A DNA stretch of 64,000 bases from positions 124,001 through 188,000 of the forward strand of contig NZ_QOIN01000034.1 in the NCBI RefSeq assembly GCF_003323715.1, in the 5' to 3' direction. How positions within the stretch are numbered: the stretch's first letter is position 1; every line of letters begins with the position of its first letter. The notes under the pieces are model-generated. The model had not been told where the DNA came from. It saw only the letters and a program-made list of their open reading frames with translations, and searched no databases. Of the stretch, positions 1 through 9,431 are shown piece after piece. The position numbers were made by a program, and so were the translations under genes. The stretch comes from Streptomyces diacarni (GTDB lineage Bacteria; Actinomycetota; Actinomycetes; Streptomycetales; Streptomycetaceae).

Positions 1-389
1 AGGACGCGCTCGCGAAGGTCGGCGCACTCGCCGCACCCGGCACCCGCATCGAGCGTCTCCTCGACCTGCCCAGCATCGCCACCGACCCGTCCGCCCCACT
101 CGTCGCACGGCTCGCCGCCGCGCTGCACGGCACGGCAGCAGGTGCGTCCGGCGCCGACGGGCACGGCGGTCACGACGGGCGGGTGCCGGCGGCGGACTAC
201 GCCACCTACTTCACCGACGCGTCCGTGCTCGCCGGAAAGCTCGGCTCACCTGCGGTACTCCTGCACGGTCCCGGCGACCCCGAACAGGCCCACACCACCG
301 ACGAGACCTGCTCGGTGGACAAGCTCCTCGCGGCGACCGACGCCTACCGCCGGCTGCTCACCGCGTGGCGCCAGGAGCCCGCCGCCTGA
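1..389 (+). CDS. M20-family metallopeptidase, C-terminal part (5' end outside window)
   Basis: The reading frame is open from the left edge (codons start at base 3) to a TGA at 387-389, giving about 128 residues. The tail contains the segment GPGDPEQAHTTDETCSVDKL followed by an amphipathic helix ending in YRRLL. This is the usual end of ArgE/DapE/ACY1-type M20 amidohydrolases, where the His of this segment helps bind substrate across the dimer. The metal ligands and catalytic Glu would lie further upstream and cannot be seen. Substrate is unknown; the family covers acyl-amino acid and dipeptide hydrolysis. It lies 204 bp upstream of glnA2 on the same strand, with no strong terminator between them. 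Confidence 0.7.
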   Translation, partial: DALAKVGALAAPGTRIERLLDLPSIATDPSAPLVARLAAALHGTAAGASGADGHGGHDGRVPAADYATYFTDASVLAGKLGSPAVLLHGPGDPEQAHTTDETCSVDKLLAATDAYRRLLTAWRQEPAA

Positions 390-593
390 TCGTCGCCTGC
401 GCGAGGGGCGCCCAGGACGTGACGCGGCGGCGGCCCGGGACGCCGGTGTCTGGTGCAATGGGCGTGGGGCACCGTCAACACGTGCGCAACCTGCGGGAAA
501 CTGTGCGGCGGGACGCTAGGAGGTGTCACCGACGCAACCTCGGCCATACGGACCGGGGAGGCTGACCGGACCAGCGAGGATGGGTGATTGCCG

Positions 594-1955
594 ATGGACA
601 AGCAGCAGGAGTTCGTGCTCCGCACGCTGGAGGAGCGGGACATCCGGTTCGTCCGGCTCTGGTTCACCGACGTCCTCGGCTTCCTGAAATCGGTGGCGGT
701 CGCGCCCGCCGAGCTGGAGCAGGCGTTCGACGAGGGGATGGGCTTCGACGGCTCCGCCATCGAGGGCTTCGCACGCGTCTACGAATCCGACATGATCGCC
801 AAGCCCGATCCGGGCACCTTCCAGATACTGCCGTGGCGCGCCGAGGCCCCCGGGACCGCCCGGATGTTCTGCGACATCCTGATGCCCGACGGCTCACCCT
901 CCTACGCCGACCCCCGCTACGTCCTCAAGCGCGCCCTCGCCAAGGCCTCCGACCTCGGCTTCACCTTCTACACCCACCCCGAGATCGAGTTCTACCTGCT
1001 CAAGGAGAAGCCCGTCGACGGCACCCGGCCCGTCCCCGCCGACTCCTCCGGATACTTCGACCACACCCCGCAGAACGTCGGCATGGACTTCCGCCGCCAG
1101 GCCATCACCATGCTGGAGTCCATGGGCATCTCCGTCGAGTTCTCCCACCACGAGGGGGCACCGGGCCAGCAGGAGATCGACCTGCGCTACGCCGACGCGC
1201 TCTCGACCGCCGACAACATCATGACCTTCCGCCTCGTCATGAAGCAGGTCGCGCTGGAACAGGGCGTCCAGGCCACCTTCATGCCCAAGCCGTTCTCCGA
1301 ATACCCCGGCTCCGGCATGCACACCCACCTCTCCCTCTTCGAAGGCGACCGCAACGCCTTCTACGAGTCCGGCGCCGAATACCAGCTCTCCAAGGTCGGC
1401 CGCTCCTTCATCGCCGGCCTCCTCAAGCACGCCGGCGAGATCTCCGCCGTCACCAACCAGTGGGTCAACTCCTACAAGCGCATCTGGGGCGGGGCGAACC
1501 GGACGGCGGGCGAGGGCGGGGAGTCCCCCTCCTACATCTGCTGGGGCCACAACAACCGCTCCGCGCTGGTGCGCGTGCCCATGTACAAGCCCGGCAAGAC
1601 GGGCTCCACCCGCGTCGAGATGCGGTCGCTGGACTCCGGAGCCAACCCCTACCTCGCCTACGCGGTGCTGCTCGCCGCCGGGCTCAAGGGCATCGAGGAG
1701 GACTACGAGCTGCCCGCCGGGGCCGACGACGACGTGTGGGCGCTGTCCGACGCGGAGCGGCGCGCCATGGGGATCGAGCCGCTGCCCCAGAATCTGGGCG
1801 AGGCCATCAGTGCCATGGAGCGGAGTGAGCTGGTCGCTCAGACATTGGGGGAGCACGTGTTTGATTTCTTTTTGCGGAACAAGAAGCAGGAGTGGGAGGA
1901 GTACCGGTCTGAGGTCACCGCGTTCGAGCTGCGCAAGTCGCTCCCGGTTCTGTGA
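594..1955 (+). CDS. glnA2: GlnA2, glutamine synthetase-like enzyme (probable gamma-glutamylpolyamine synthetase)
   Basis: A 453-residue class I glutamine-synthetase fold protein that starts MDKQQEFVLRTLEERDIRFV. ATG 594 was preferred to an in-frame TTG six bases upstream because it gives the usual N-terminus. The conserved N-terminal GFDGSAIEGFARVYESDM, the Glu-rich metal site HPEIEFYLL, the ATP-binding KPFSEYPGSGMHTHLSLF and NRSALVRVPMYKPGKTG are all present. It lacks the NLYDLPP-like adenylylation loop found in GlnA of this window (Tyr399 there), so it should not be a GlnE target. It closely matches what I recall of S. coelicolor GlnA2 (SCO2241), which has been described as a gamma-glutamylpolyamine synthetase for polyamine use rather than ammonium assimilation. 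Its position just ahead of glnE is the usual Streptomyces order. Confidence 0.93.
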   Translation: MDKQQEFVLRTLEERDIRFVRLWFTDVLGFLKSVAVAPAELEQAFDEGMGFDGSAIEGFARVYESDMIAKPDPGTFQILPWRAEAPGTARMFCDILMPDGSPSYADPRYVLKRALAKASDLGFTFYTHPEIEFYLLKEKPVDGTRPVPADSSGYFDHTPQNVGMDFRRQAITMLESMGISVEFSHHEGAPGQQEIDLRYADALSTADNIMTFRLVMKQVALEQGVQATFMPKPFSEYPGSGMHTHLSLFEGDRNAFYESGAEYQLSKVGRSFIAGLLKHAGEISAVTNQWVNSYKRIWGGANRTAGEGGESPSYICWGHNNRSALVRVPMYKPGKTGSTRVEMRSLDSGANPYLAYAVLLAAGLKGIEEDYELPAGADDDVWALSDAERRAMGIEPLPQNLGEAISAMERSELVAQTLGEHVFDFFLRNKKQEWEEYRSEVTAFELRKSLPVL

Positions 1956-2007
1956 ACCCAGCCGCCGGCCGGTCTCTCACTCAAGAGAGCGCGATGAGGT
2001 CCAGACC

Positions 2008-2036
2008 GGGGGCTCCTAGGGGGGGGCGGAGCCCCC
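2008..2036 (+). terminator. GC-rich hairpin after glnA2
   Basis: GGGGGCTCC (2008-2016) pairs perfectly with GGAGCCCCC (2028-2036) around an 11-nt loop, 53 bases after the glnA2 stop. There is no T-run, as is common for Streptomyces terminators. Several further G- and C-tracts in the same gap could pair with these arms, so the exact fold is uncertain. Confidence 0.5.
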
Positions 2037-2141
2037 GTAGCGGGGGGCAGTTGGGGGGCAGCGCCGCCCCAACGCCTGGCCGGCGAGGCCCCGGGGGCCT
2101 GGGGGCGGAGCCTCCCAGACAGAGAACAACCCCTCGGGGGT

Positions 2142-2184
2142 GGGCGGGCCCCCATGGCAAAGGACAGGCCATGGGGGCCCGCCC
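2142..2184. repeat. 17-bp perfect inverted repeat upstream of glnE
   Basis: GGGCGGGCCCCCATGGC (2142-2158) is followed by a 9-nt spacer and its exact reverse complement (2168-2184). It lies 45 bp before the glnE start, inside what would be the 5' leader if transcription runs from glnA2 or a nearby promoter. There is no T-run after either arm. It could act as an attenuator, an mRNA-stabilising stem or a protein site. Confidence 0.75.
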
Positions 2185-2229
2185 AAGGGAAGGGGCAGCC
2201 CCCAGGGCGAGAGCCACGAAGGAGTGAGC

Positions 2230-5200
2230 GTGACACAAGGAGGGCGGCGTCCCACTCCGTACGGGCGCCTGCTGCGGCACGGCTTCACGGACCCCGCCGC
2301 TGCCACGAGGCTGCTGGAGGGTCCGTCGCTGGCGTCCGTGCGGGACGACGCTCTTTTTCTGGACGCTCTGGGCGCCACGGCCGATCCGGATCTGGCGCTG
2401 CTGGGGCTGCTCCGGCTCGTCGAGGCGCTGGAGGCGGCCGAGGAGGACCCCCAGGTCCTCCTCGGCACGCTGCTGACCGCGAAACCGTTGCGCGACCGGC
2501 TCCTCGGTGTGCTCGGGGCCTCGGACGCGCTGGCCGATCACCTGGCGCGCCATCCGCACGACTGGCAGGCGCTGGCGACGTACGAGTCCGCCGACCTGCA
2601 TCCGGGCATCGAGGAGTTCGAGGCGGCGCTGCGTCAGGCCGGAGACCGCGACACGCTGCGTGTCGCGTACCGCAGGGCGCTGCTGGGCATCGCGGCCCGT
2701 GACGTGTGCGGCACCAACGATCTGGCGCACACCGCCGCGCAACTCGCCGACCTGGCCACGGCCACGTTGCGCAGGGCGCTGGCGCAGGCGCAGGGGGCGG
2801 CGCCCGAGGACGCGGCGGCCTGCCGGCTGGCCGTCGTCGGCATGGGCAAGGCGGGCGGCAACGAGCTGAACTACGTCTCGGACGTGGACGTCATCTTCGT
2901 GGCGGAGCCGTGCGGTACGGGCGGTGCGGGCGGTGTTCAGGACGAGGCGGAGGCGCTCAGGGCGGCCACGCGGGTCGCGGCGGACATGATGCGGATCTGT
3001 TCGGACACGACCGGTGAGGGCACGATCTGGCCGGTGGACGCGAACCTGCGACCCGAGGGCAGGAACGGGCCTCTCGTGCGGACCCTCAGCAGCCATCTGG
3101 CCTACTACCAGCGCTGGGCGAAGACGTGGGAGTTCCAGGCGCTGCTCAAGGCCCGGCCGATGGCGGGCGACGCGCAGTTGGGCTACGAGTACGTGGACGC
3201 GGTGACGCCGCTGGTGTGGCAGGCGGCCGAGCGGGAGAACTTCGTCACCGACGTGCAGCAGATGCGCCGCCGTGTCGTCGCCAGCATCCCCGCCGCGCAG
3301 GTGGAGCGGGAGCTGAAGCTGGGGCCCGGCGGGCTGCGGGACGTGGAGTTCGCCGTACAGCTCTTGCAGTTGGTACACGGCCGCAGCGACACGACGCTGC
3401 GCAGCCCCAACACGCTCGACGCGCTCGACGCGCTGGCCGCCGGGGGCTACGTGGGACGGCAGGACGCGGCGGCGCTCGACGCGGCCTACCGCTTTCTGCG
3501 CACCATGGAGCACCGCATCCAGCTCTACCAGCTGCGCCGTACCCACCTGATGCCCGACTCCGAGGCGGACCAGCGGCGGCTGGGCCGTTCCCTCGGCTAC
3601 CGCAGCGAGCCCGTCACCGAGCTGCACAAGGCGTGGCGGCGGCACGCCTCGGCGGTGCGGCGGCTGCACGAGAAGCTGTTCTACCGGCCGCTGCTGGACG
3701 CGGTCGCCCAGCTGGAGGCCGGCGAAGAGCGACTGTCGGCGCGGGCGGCCCGCCAGCGCATGGAAGCCCTCGGATACGCGGACCCGGCCTCGGCACTGCG
3801 CCACCTGGAGGCGCTGGCCTCGGGCGTCAGCCGCAAGGCCGCCATCCAGCGCACCCTGCTGCCGGTGCTGCTGGGCTGGTTCGCCGACTCCGCCGACCCG
3901 GACGCGGGCCTGCTCGGCTTCCGCAAGGTCTCCGACGCGCTCGGCAAGTCGCCGTGGTACCTGCGGCTGCTGCGCGACGAGGGCGCCGCCGCCGAGAACC
4001 TGGCGCGCGTACTGTCCGCCGGGCGTTTCGCCCCCGACCTGCTGCTGCGCGCCCCCGAGGCCGTCGCCCTGCTGGGCGGCGAGAACGGGCTGCGGCCCCG
4101 CTCACAGGAAGCGCTCTTCTCCGAGACGCTGGCCGCGGTGGGCCGTGCGGAAGGGGCGGAGGCGGCCGTCGCGGCGGCGCGCGGTGTCCGCCGCAGGGAG
4201 CTGTTCCGTACGGCCGCGGGCGACCTGATCGGCGCCTACGGCACGGAGGGCGTGGCCCAGCAGGAGCCGGGCGCGGCGTTGGACCGGGTCGGCGACGCCC
4301 TCACCGACCTCAACGCGGCCACGCTCGCCGGCGCCCTGCGCGCGGCCGTACGCGCGCAGTGGGGTGACGAACTGCCCGCCCGGTTCGCCGTCATCGGCGT
4401 CGGCCGCTTCGGCGGCCACGAGATGGGGTACGGCTCCGACGCCGACGTCCTGTTCGTGCACGAGCCGCGCGAGGGCGTCAGCGAGCACGAGGCGGGCAAG
4501 GCGGCCTTCGCGGTCGCCACCGAGATGCGGCGGCTCCTCCAGCTGCCCAGCACCGATCCGCCGCTGGTGATCGACGCCGATCTGCGGCCCGAGGGCAAGT
4601 CCGGAGCGCTGGCCAGGTCGCTGAGTTCGTACGCCGCCTACTACGACCGCTGGTCGGTGGTGTGGGAGAGCCAGGCGCTGCTGCGCGCCGAGTTCGTCGC
4701 GGGCGACACCGGGCTCGGGCAGCGGTTCGTGGAGCTGATCGACCCGCTCCGCTATCCCGCGGGCGGGCTCGGTGACGACTCCGTACGGGAGATCCGCCGC
4801 CTCAAGGCCCGCATGGAGAGCGAGCGGCTGCCGCGCGGCGCCGACCCGACGACCCACGCCAAGCTGGGGCGCGGCGGGCTCACCGACGTCGAGTGGACGG
4901 TGCAGCTGACGCAGTTGCGGCACGGGGCCGAGCTGCCCGGGCTGCGGACCCCCCGGACGCGGGAGGCGCTGGCCGCAGCCCGGGGAGCCGGGCTGATCGG
5001 GGCGGACGACGCCGAGGTGCTCGACGAGGCGTGGGTGCTGGCCTCCCGGGTGCGCAACGCGGTGATGCTCGTGCGCGGGAGGCCGGGCGACACCTTCCCC
5101 TCCGAGTCGCGGGAGCTGGCCGCCGTCGGCCGTTACCTCGGCTACGAGCCCGGCCACGTGGGAGAGATGCTCGACGACTACCGCCGCGTCACGCGCCGCG

Positions 5201-5241
5201 CCCGCGCGGTGGTCGACCGCCTCTTCTACGACGCGGAGTGA
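2230..5241 (+). CDS. glnE: Glutamine synthetase adenylyltransferase/adenylyl-removing enzyme GlnE
   Basis: A 1003-residue bifunctional nucleotidyltransferase. It has two tandem GlnE nucleotidyltransferase domains, one with GMGKAGGNELNYVSDVDVIF (about residue 215) and one with GVGRFGGHEMGYGSDADVLF (about residue 725). Each carries the SDxD metal-binding pair and is followed by a helical C-terminal bundle (PNTLDALDAL; RTPRTREAL). By family knowledge one domain adds AMP to and the other removes AMP from GlnA in response to nitrogen status. GTG 2230 was chosen because AAGGAG sits at 2218-2223 with 6-nt spacing; the in-frame extension upstream is low-complexity and crosses the inverted repeat. The likely target, glnA, is about 36 kb away at 41777-43192. 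Confidence 0.95.
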   Translation: MTQGGRRPTPYGRLLRHGFTDPAAATRLLEGPSLASVRDDALFLDALGATADPDLALLGLLRLVEALEAAEEDPQVLLGTLLTAKPLRDRLLGVLGASDALADHLARHPHDWQALATYESADLHPGIEEFEAALRQAGDRDTLRVAYRRALLGIAARDVCGTNDLAHTAAQLADLATATLRRALAQAQGAAPEDAAACRLAVVGMGKAGGNELNYVSDVDVIFVAEPCGTGGAGGVQDEAEALRAATRVAADMMRICSDTTGEGTIWPVDANLRPEGRNGPLVRTLSSHLAYYQRWAKTWEFQALLKARPMAGDAQLGYEYVDAVTPLVWQAAERENFVTDVQQMRRRVVASIPAAQVERELKLGPGGLRDVEFAVQLLQLVHGRSDTTLRSPNTLDALDALAAGGYVGRQDAAALDAAYRFLRTMEHRIQLYQLRRTHLMPDSEADQRRLGRSLGYRSEPVTELHKAWRRHASAVRRLHEKLFYRPLLDAVAQLEAGEERLSARAARQRMEALGYADPASALRHLEALASGVSRKAAIQRTLLPVLLGWFADSADPDAGLLGFRKVSDALGKSPWYLRLLRDEGAAAENLARVLSAGRFAPDLLLRAPEAVALLGGENGLRPRSQEALFSETLAAVGRAEGAEAAVAAARGVRRRELFRTAAGDLIGAYGTEGVAQQEPGAALDRVGDALTDLNAATLAGALRAAVRAQWGDELPARFAVIGVGRFGGHEMGYGSDADVLFVHEPREGVSEHEAGKAAFAVATEMRRLLQLPSTDPPLVIDADLRPEGKSGALARSLSSYAAYYDRWSVVWESQALLRAEFVAGDTGLGQRFVELIDPLRYPAGGLGDDSVREIRRLKARMESERLPRGADPTTHAKLGRGGLTDVEWTVQLTQLRHGAELPGLRTPRTREALAAARGAGLIGADDAEVLDEAWVLASRVRNAVMLVRGRPGDTFPSESRELAAVGRYLGYEPGHVGEMLDDYRRVTRRARAVVDRLFYDAE

Positions 5242-5284
5242 CGTCCCCCGGGCCCGCCCCGGACCCCCGGTCCTCAAGCTCCCC

Positions 5285-5361
5285 CAGCCTTCGTCCGGGA
5301 GGTGCCCCCAGACGGGCTGGGATCAGCCCTCCCTCAGCCTTCGTCCGGGAGGTGCCCCCAG
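5285..5361 (+). repeat. 27-bp direct repeat, two exact copies 50 bp apart
   Basis: The sequence starting CAGCCTTCGTCCGGGAGGTG occurs exactly at 5285-5311 and 5335-5361, between the convergent ends of glnE and the PAP2 gene. Similar intergenic words occur widely in Streptomyces genomes, so it may be one copy of a dispersed family. Arms such as CCCCCAG and CTGGG could form hairpins, and the region probably doubles as the glnE transcript end. Confidence 0.7.
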
Positions 5362-5442
5362 GCGCTTGAGGACGAGCGAAGCGTCACCGGGGTTGTGCGG
5401 CACTCCCCGCAGAGACGGTGAAAGGGCGGGGCCGGGGCACGC

Positions 5443-6309
5443 TCACGCGGGGGCGGTGGCCCACTTCGGCAGGCGGTAGGAGACGCGGCCGTACCACGCG
5501 TAGGAGAGGGCGAAGCCGAGGGCGAGGCAGAGGAGGCCGCCGACCGCGTCGAGCCAGAAGTGGTTGGCGGTGCTCACGATGACCAGCAGGGTCGTCGCCG
5601 GATACAGGGCGCCCAGCACCTTGACCCACACGGGCCGCGCCAGCATGGCGATCGTGATGCCGCACCAGACGGACCACCCTATGTGCATGGAGGGCATGGC
5701 GGCGTACTGGTTCGACATCTGCGCCAGGTTCCCCGAGGCCATGGAGCCCCAGGTCTCGTGGACGTTCACCGTGTCGATGAAGTGCCCGCCGCCCATCAGC
5801 CGCGGCGGCGCCAGCGGGAAGAGGTAGTAGCCGAGCAGCGCGGACCCCGTCGTGGCGAAGAGGACCAGCCGGGTGGCCGCGTACCGCCCGGGGTGGGCGC
5901 GGTAGAGCCACACCAGCACGCCGATGGTCACGACGAAGTGCAACGTGGCGTAGTAGTAGTTCATCGAGACGATCAGCCACGTCACCCCGCCTATGGCGTG
6001 GTTGACGGAGGCCTCGACGGCGATCCCGAGGGTGTGCTCCGTGCGCCAGATCCAGTCGGCGTTCCGCAGCGCTTCGGCACGCTGCTCCGGGACGGCGTTG
6101 CGGATCAGGGAGTACGTCCAGTAGCTGATCGCGATGAGAGCGATCTCGAACCACAGGCGAGGGTGCCGGGGGGAGCGCCACCTGGCCAGGGCGCTTCTGC
6201 GGGGGCGGGCGTCCTCGCTCGTCCCCGAGCGCGCAGGGGTGTGCTGCGCCGCGGCTTCGTCTGTCTCGTGCCGGGTGTCTTCTTCGGTCCTCGTGGTCGG
6301 TACCCCCAT
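5443..6309 (-). CDS. PAP2-superfamily membrane phosphatase/phosphotransferase
   Basis: A 288-residue integral membrane protein with a charged cytoplasmic N-terminus (about 45 residues) followed by some six hydrophobic segments. It carries YLFPLAPPRL, AAMPSMHIGWS and VSTANHFWLDAVGG, matching the C2 (SMH) and C3 (H...D) motifs of the PAP2 family, with His in each as the acid/base and nucleophile candidates. The YLFPLAPPRL and SMHIGWS signatures resemble the subgroup that includes inositol-phosphoceramide synthase-like phosphotransferases. Substrate is therefore either a polyprenyl/phosphatidic-acid-type phosphate or a phospho-head-group transfer and cannot be settled here. The gene is convergent with glnE and separated from malR by a hairpin. 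No good ribosome site precedes ATG 6309. Confidence 0.8.
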   Translation of the reverse strand: MGVPTTRTEEDTRHETDEAAAQHTPARSGTSEDARPRRSALARWRSPRHPRLWFEIALIAISYWTYSLIRNAVPEQRAEALRNADWIWRTEHTLGIAVEASVNHAIGGVTWLIVSMNYYYATLHFVVTIGVLVWLYRAHPGRYAATRLVLFATTGSALLGYYLFPLAPPRLMGGGHFIDTVNVHETWGSMASGNLAQMSNQYAAMPSMHIGWSVWCGITIAMLARPVWVKVLGALYPATTLLVIVSTANHFWLDAVGGLLCLALGFALSYAWYGRVSYRLPKWATAPA

Positions 6310-6371
6310 AGAGCGACAGTCTGCCAGACGGGGTGAACCGGCCGATCATCCTGCGGTCGGGTCTTGGACCA

Positions 6372-6399
6372 CGCGCCTCCACCCCGCGGGGGAGGCGCG
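6372..6399 (-). terminator. Hairpin between malR and the PAP2 gene
   Basis: CGCGCCTCC (6372-6380) and GGAGGCGCG (6391-6399) form a 9-bp perfect stem with a 10-nt loop, 13 bases beyond the malR stop in the direction of transcription. Confidence 0.65.
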
Positions 6400-6412
6400 C
6401 GTGGAAGGCTTC

Positions 6413-7423
6413 TCAGGGATGCCTGCGGGACGCGGTGGATCCGCGTACCACCAGCTCAGGCAGGAAGACGAACTCGGTGTGCGGCGCGGGGGTGCCGCCG
6501 ATCTCCTCCAGCAGGGTGCGGACGGCGGCCTGCCCCATCGCGGTCACCGGCTGCCGGATCGTCGTCAGGGGCGGGTCGGTGAAGGCGATGAGGGGGGAGT
6601 CGTCGAACCCGATGACGGAGACGTCGTCGGGAACGGTGAGCCCGCGCTGCCGGGCGGCGCGGATGGCGCCGAGCGCCATCATGTCGCTGGCGCACACGAC
6701 GGCGGTGCACCCGCGCGCCAGCAGCTCGCCCGTGGCGGCCTGGCCGCCCTCCAGCGTGTAGAGGGAGTGCTGGATCAGTGGCGCGCAGTCCGTCGCGAAG
6801 CGCTCGCGCAGGGTCCGGGTGAAGCCCTCGATCTTCCGCTGGACGGGGACGAAGCGCTCGGGTCCGAGCGCGAGGCCGATGCGCTCGTGGCCGAGGGAGG
6901 CCAGGTGGGTGACGGCCAGCCGCATGGCGGCCCGGTCGTCGGGGGAGACGAAGGGCGCGCGCACGCCCGCGGAGTAGCCGTTGACCAGGACGAAGGGGAC
7001 GCCCTGGCCGTGCAGCCGTTCGTATCGTCCGGTGTCGGCCGTGGTGTCGGCGTGCAGGCCCGAGACGAAGATGATCCCGGCCACGCCCCGGTCGACCAGC
7101 ATCTCCGTCAGCTCGTCCTCGGTGGAGCCGCCGGGTGTCTGGGTGGCGAGCACGGGCGTGTAGCCCTGCCTGGTGAGGCCCTGCGCGATCACTTGCGCGA
7201 AGGCCGGGAATATCGGGTTCTCCAGCTCGGGCGTGATCAGTCCCACCAGGCCCTCGCTGCGGCGGCGCAGCTTGACGGGGCGCTCGTAGCCCAGGACGTC
7301 GAGCGCGGCCAGGACGGATTCGCGGGTGGCCGCGGCGACGCCCGGCTTGCCGTTGAGGACCCGGCTGACCGTGGCTTCGCTGACCCCCGCCTGCGCTGCG
7401 ATGTCAGCTAGCCGTGCGGTCAC
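6413..7423 (-). CDS. malR: MalR, LacI-family repressor of maltose genes
   Basis: 336 residues. The N-terminal LacI helix-turn-helix reads RLADIAAQAGVSEATVSRVL (residues 3-22), followed by a hinge helix and a periplasmic-binding-protein-like sensor domain ending in FVFLPELVVRGST. It closely resembles what I recall of S. coelicolor MalR, which represses malEFG and responds to maltose or maltodextrin. GTG 7423 is the only sensible start because it begins directly at the HTH. It lies 25 bp downstream of the alpha-glucosidase gene on the same strand, so the two are probably co-transcribed. A paralogous regulator (14395-15414) lies on the other side of malEFG. Confidence 0.93.
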   Translation of the reverse strand: MTARLADIAAQAGVSEATVSRVLNGKPGVAAATRESVLAALDVLGYERPVKLRRRSEGLVGLITPELENPIFPAFAQVIAQGLTRQGYTPVLATQTPGGSTEDELTEMLVDRGVAGIIFVSGLHADTTADTGRYERLHGQGVPFVLVNGYSAGVRAPFVSPDDRAAMRLAVTHLASLGHERIGLALGPERFVPVQRKIEGFTRTLRERFATDCAPLIQHSLYTLEGGQAATGELLARGCTAVVCASDMMALGAIRAARQRGLTVPDDVSVIGFDDSPLIAFTDPPLTTIRQPVTAMGQAAVRTLLEEIGGTPAPHTEFVFLPELVVRGSTASRRHP

Positions 7424-7448
7424 AGGACTGGACCTTACCGGCAGTGCC

Positions 7449-9188
<1,740 letters not shown>

Positions 9189-9431
9189 GAGTCTTCCCCT
9201 TCGGGTGCGACCGGGGCCGGGGCGGGGGCGAAGTGTGGCGAGCCGGTGTCAAGGGTCACAACGCGGACGGGTGCCCGGAGTTACGTGGTCCGCGGGTACG
9301 CGCGGCAGGCCCACCGGTGCCTTTGCAGAAATTTGCCGCAAGGTCTTTCAATCGCGTGGCGCCGCTGTTACGTTCCTCCGCAGCCGAGCGCCGCTCACGG
9401 TGCGCGCTCTCACCTGGCGGAGGGATCGGAC
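9189..9431. promoter_or_regulatory. Divergent mal promoter region with candidate MalR operator
   Basis: This 243-bp gap separates the divergent alpha-glucosidase and malE starts and must carry both promoters. The AT-richest stretch, 9321-9352, contains CTTTGCAGAAATTTGC and TTGCCGCAA (9333-9341), an odd-centred palindrome with TTGC/GCAA arms. TTGC-type half-sites are typical of LacI-family operators of maltose genes in actinobacteria. The match to MalR's true operator is inferred from that resemblance only. Confidence 0.5.

Noticed and set aside
486..501. GCAAC-n6-GAAAC, a GlnR-like half box upstream of glnA2
   Set aside because: Only one half-site pair with a mismatch and no second pair at 22-bp spacing, unlike the complete box before glnA.
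584..1828. Long Arg/Pro-rich ORF overlapping glnA2 in another frame, and many similar long frames elsewhere
   Set aside because: These are shadows caused by high third-position GC; the overlapping frame encodes a recognised protein in each case.
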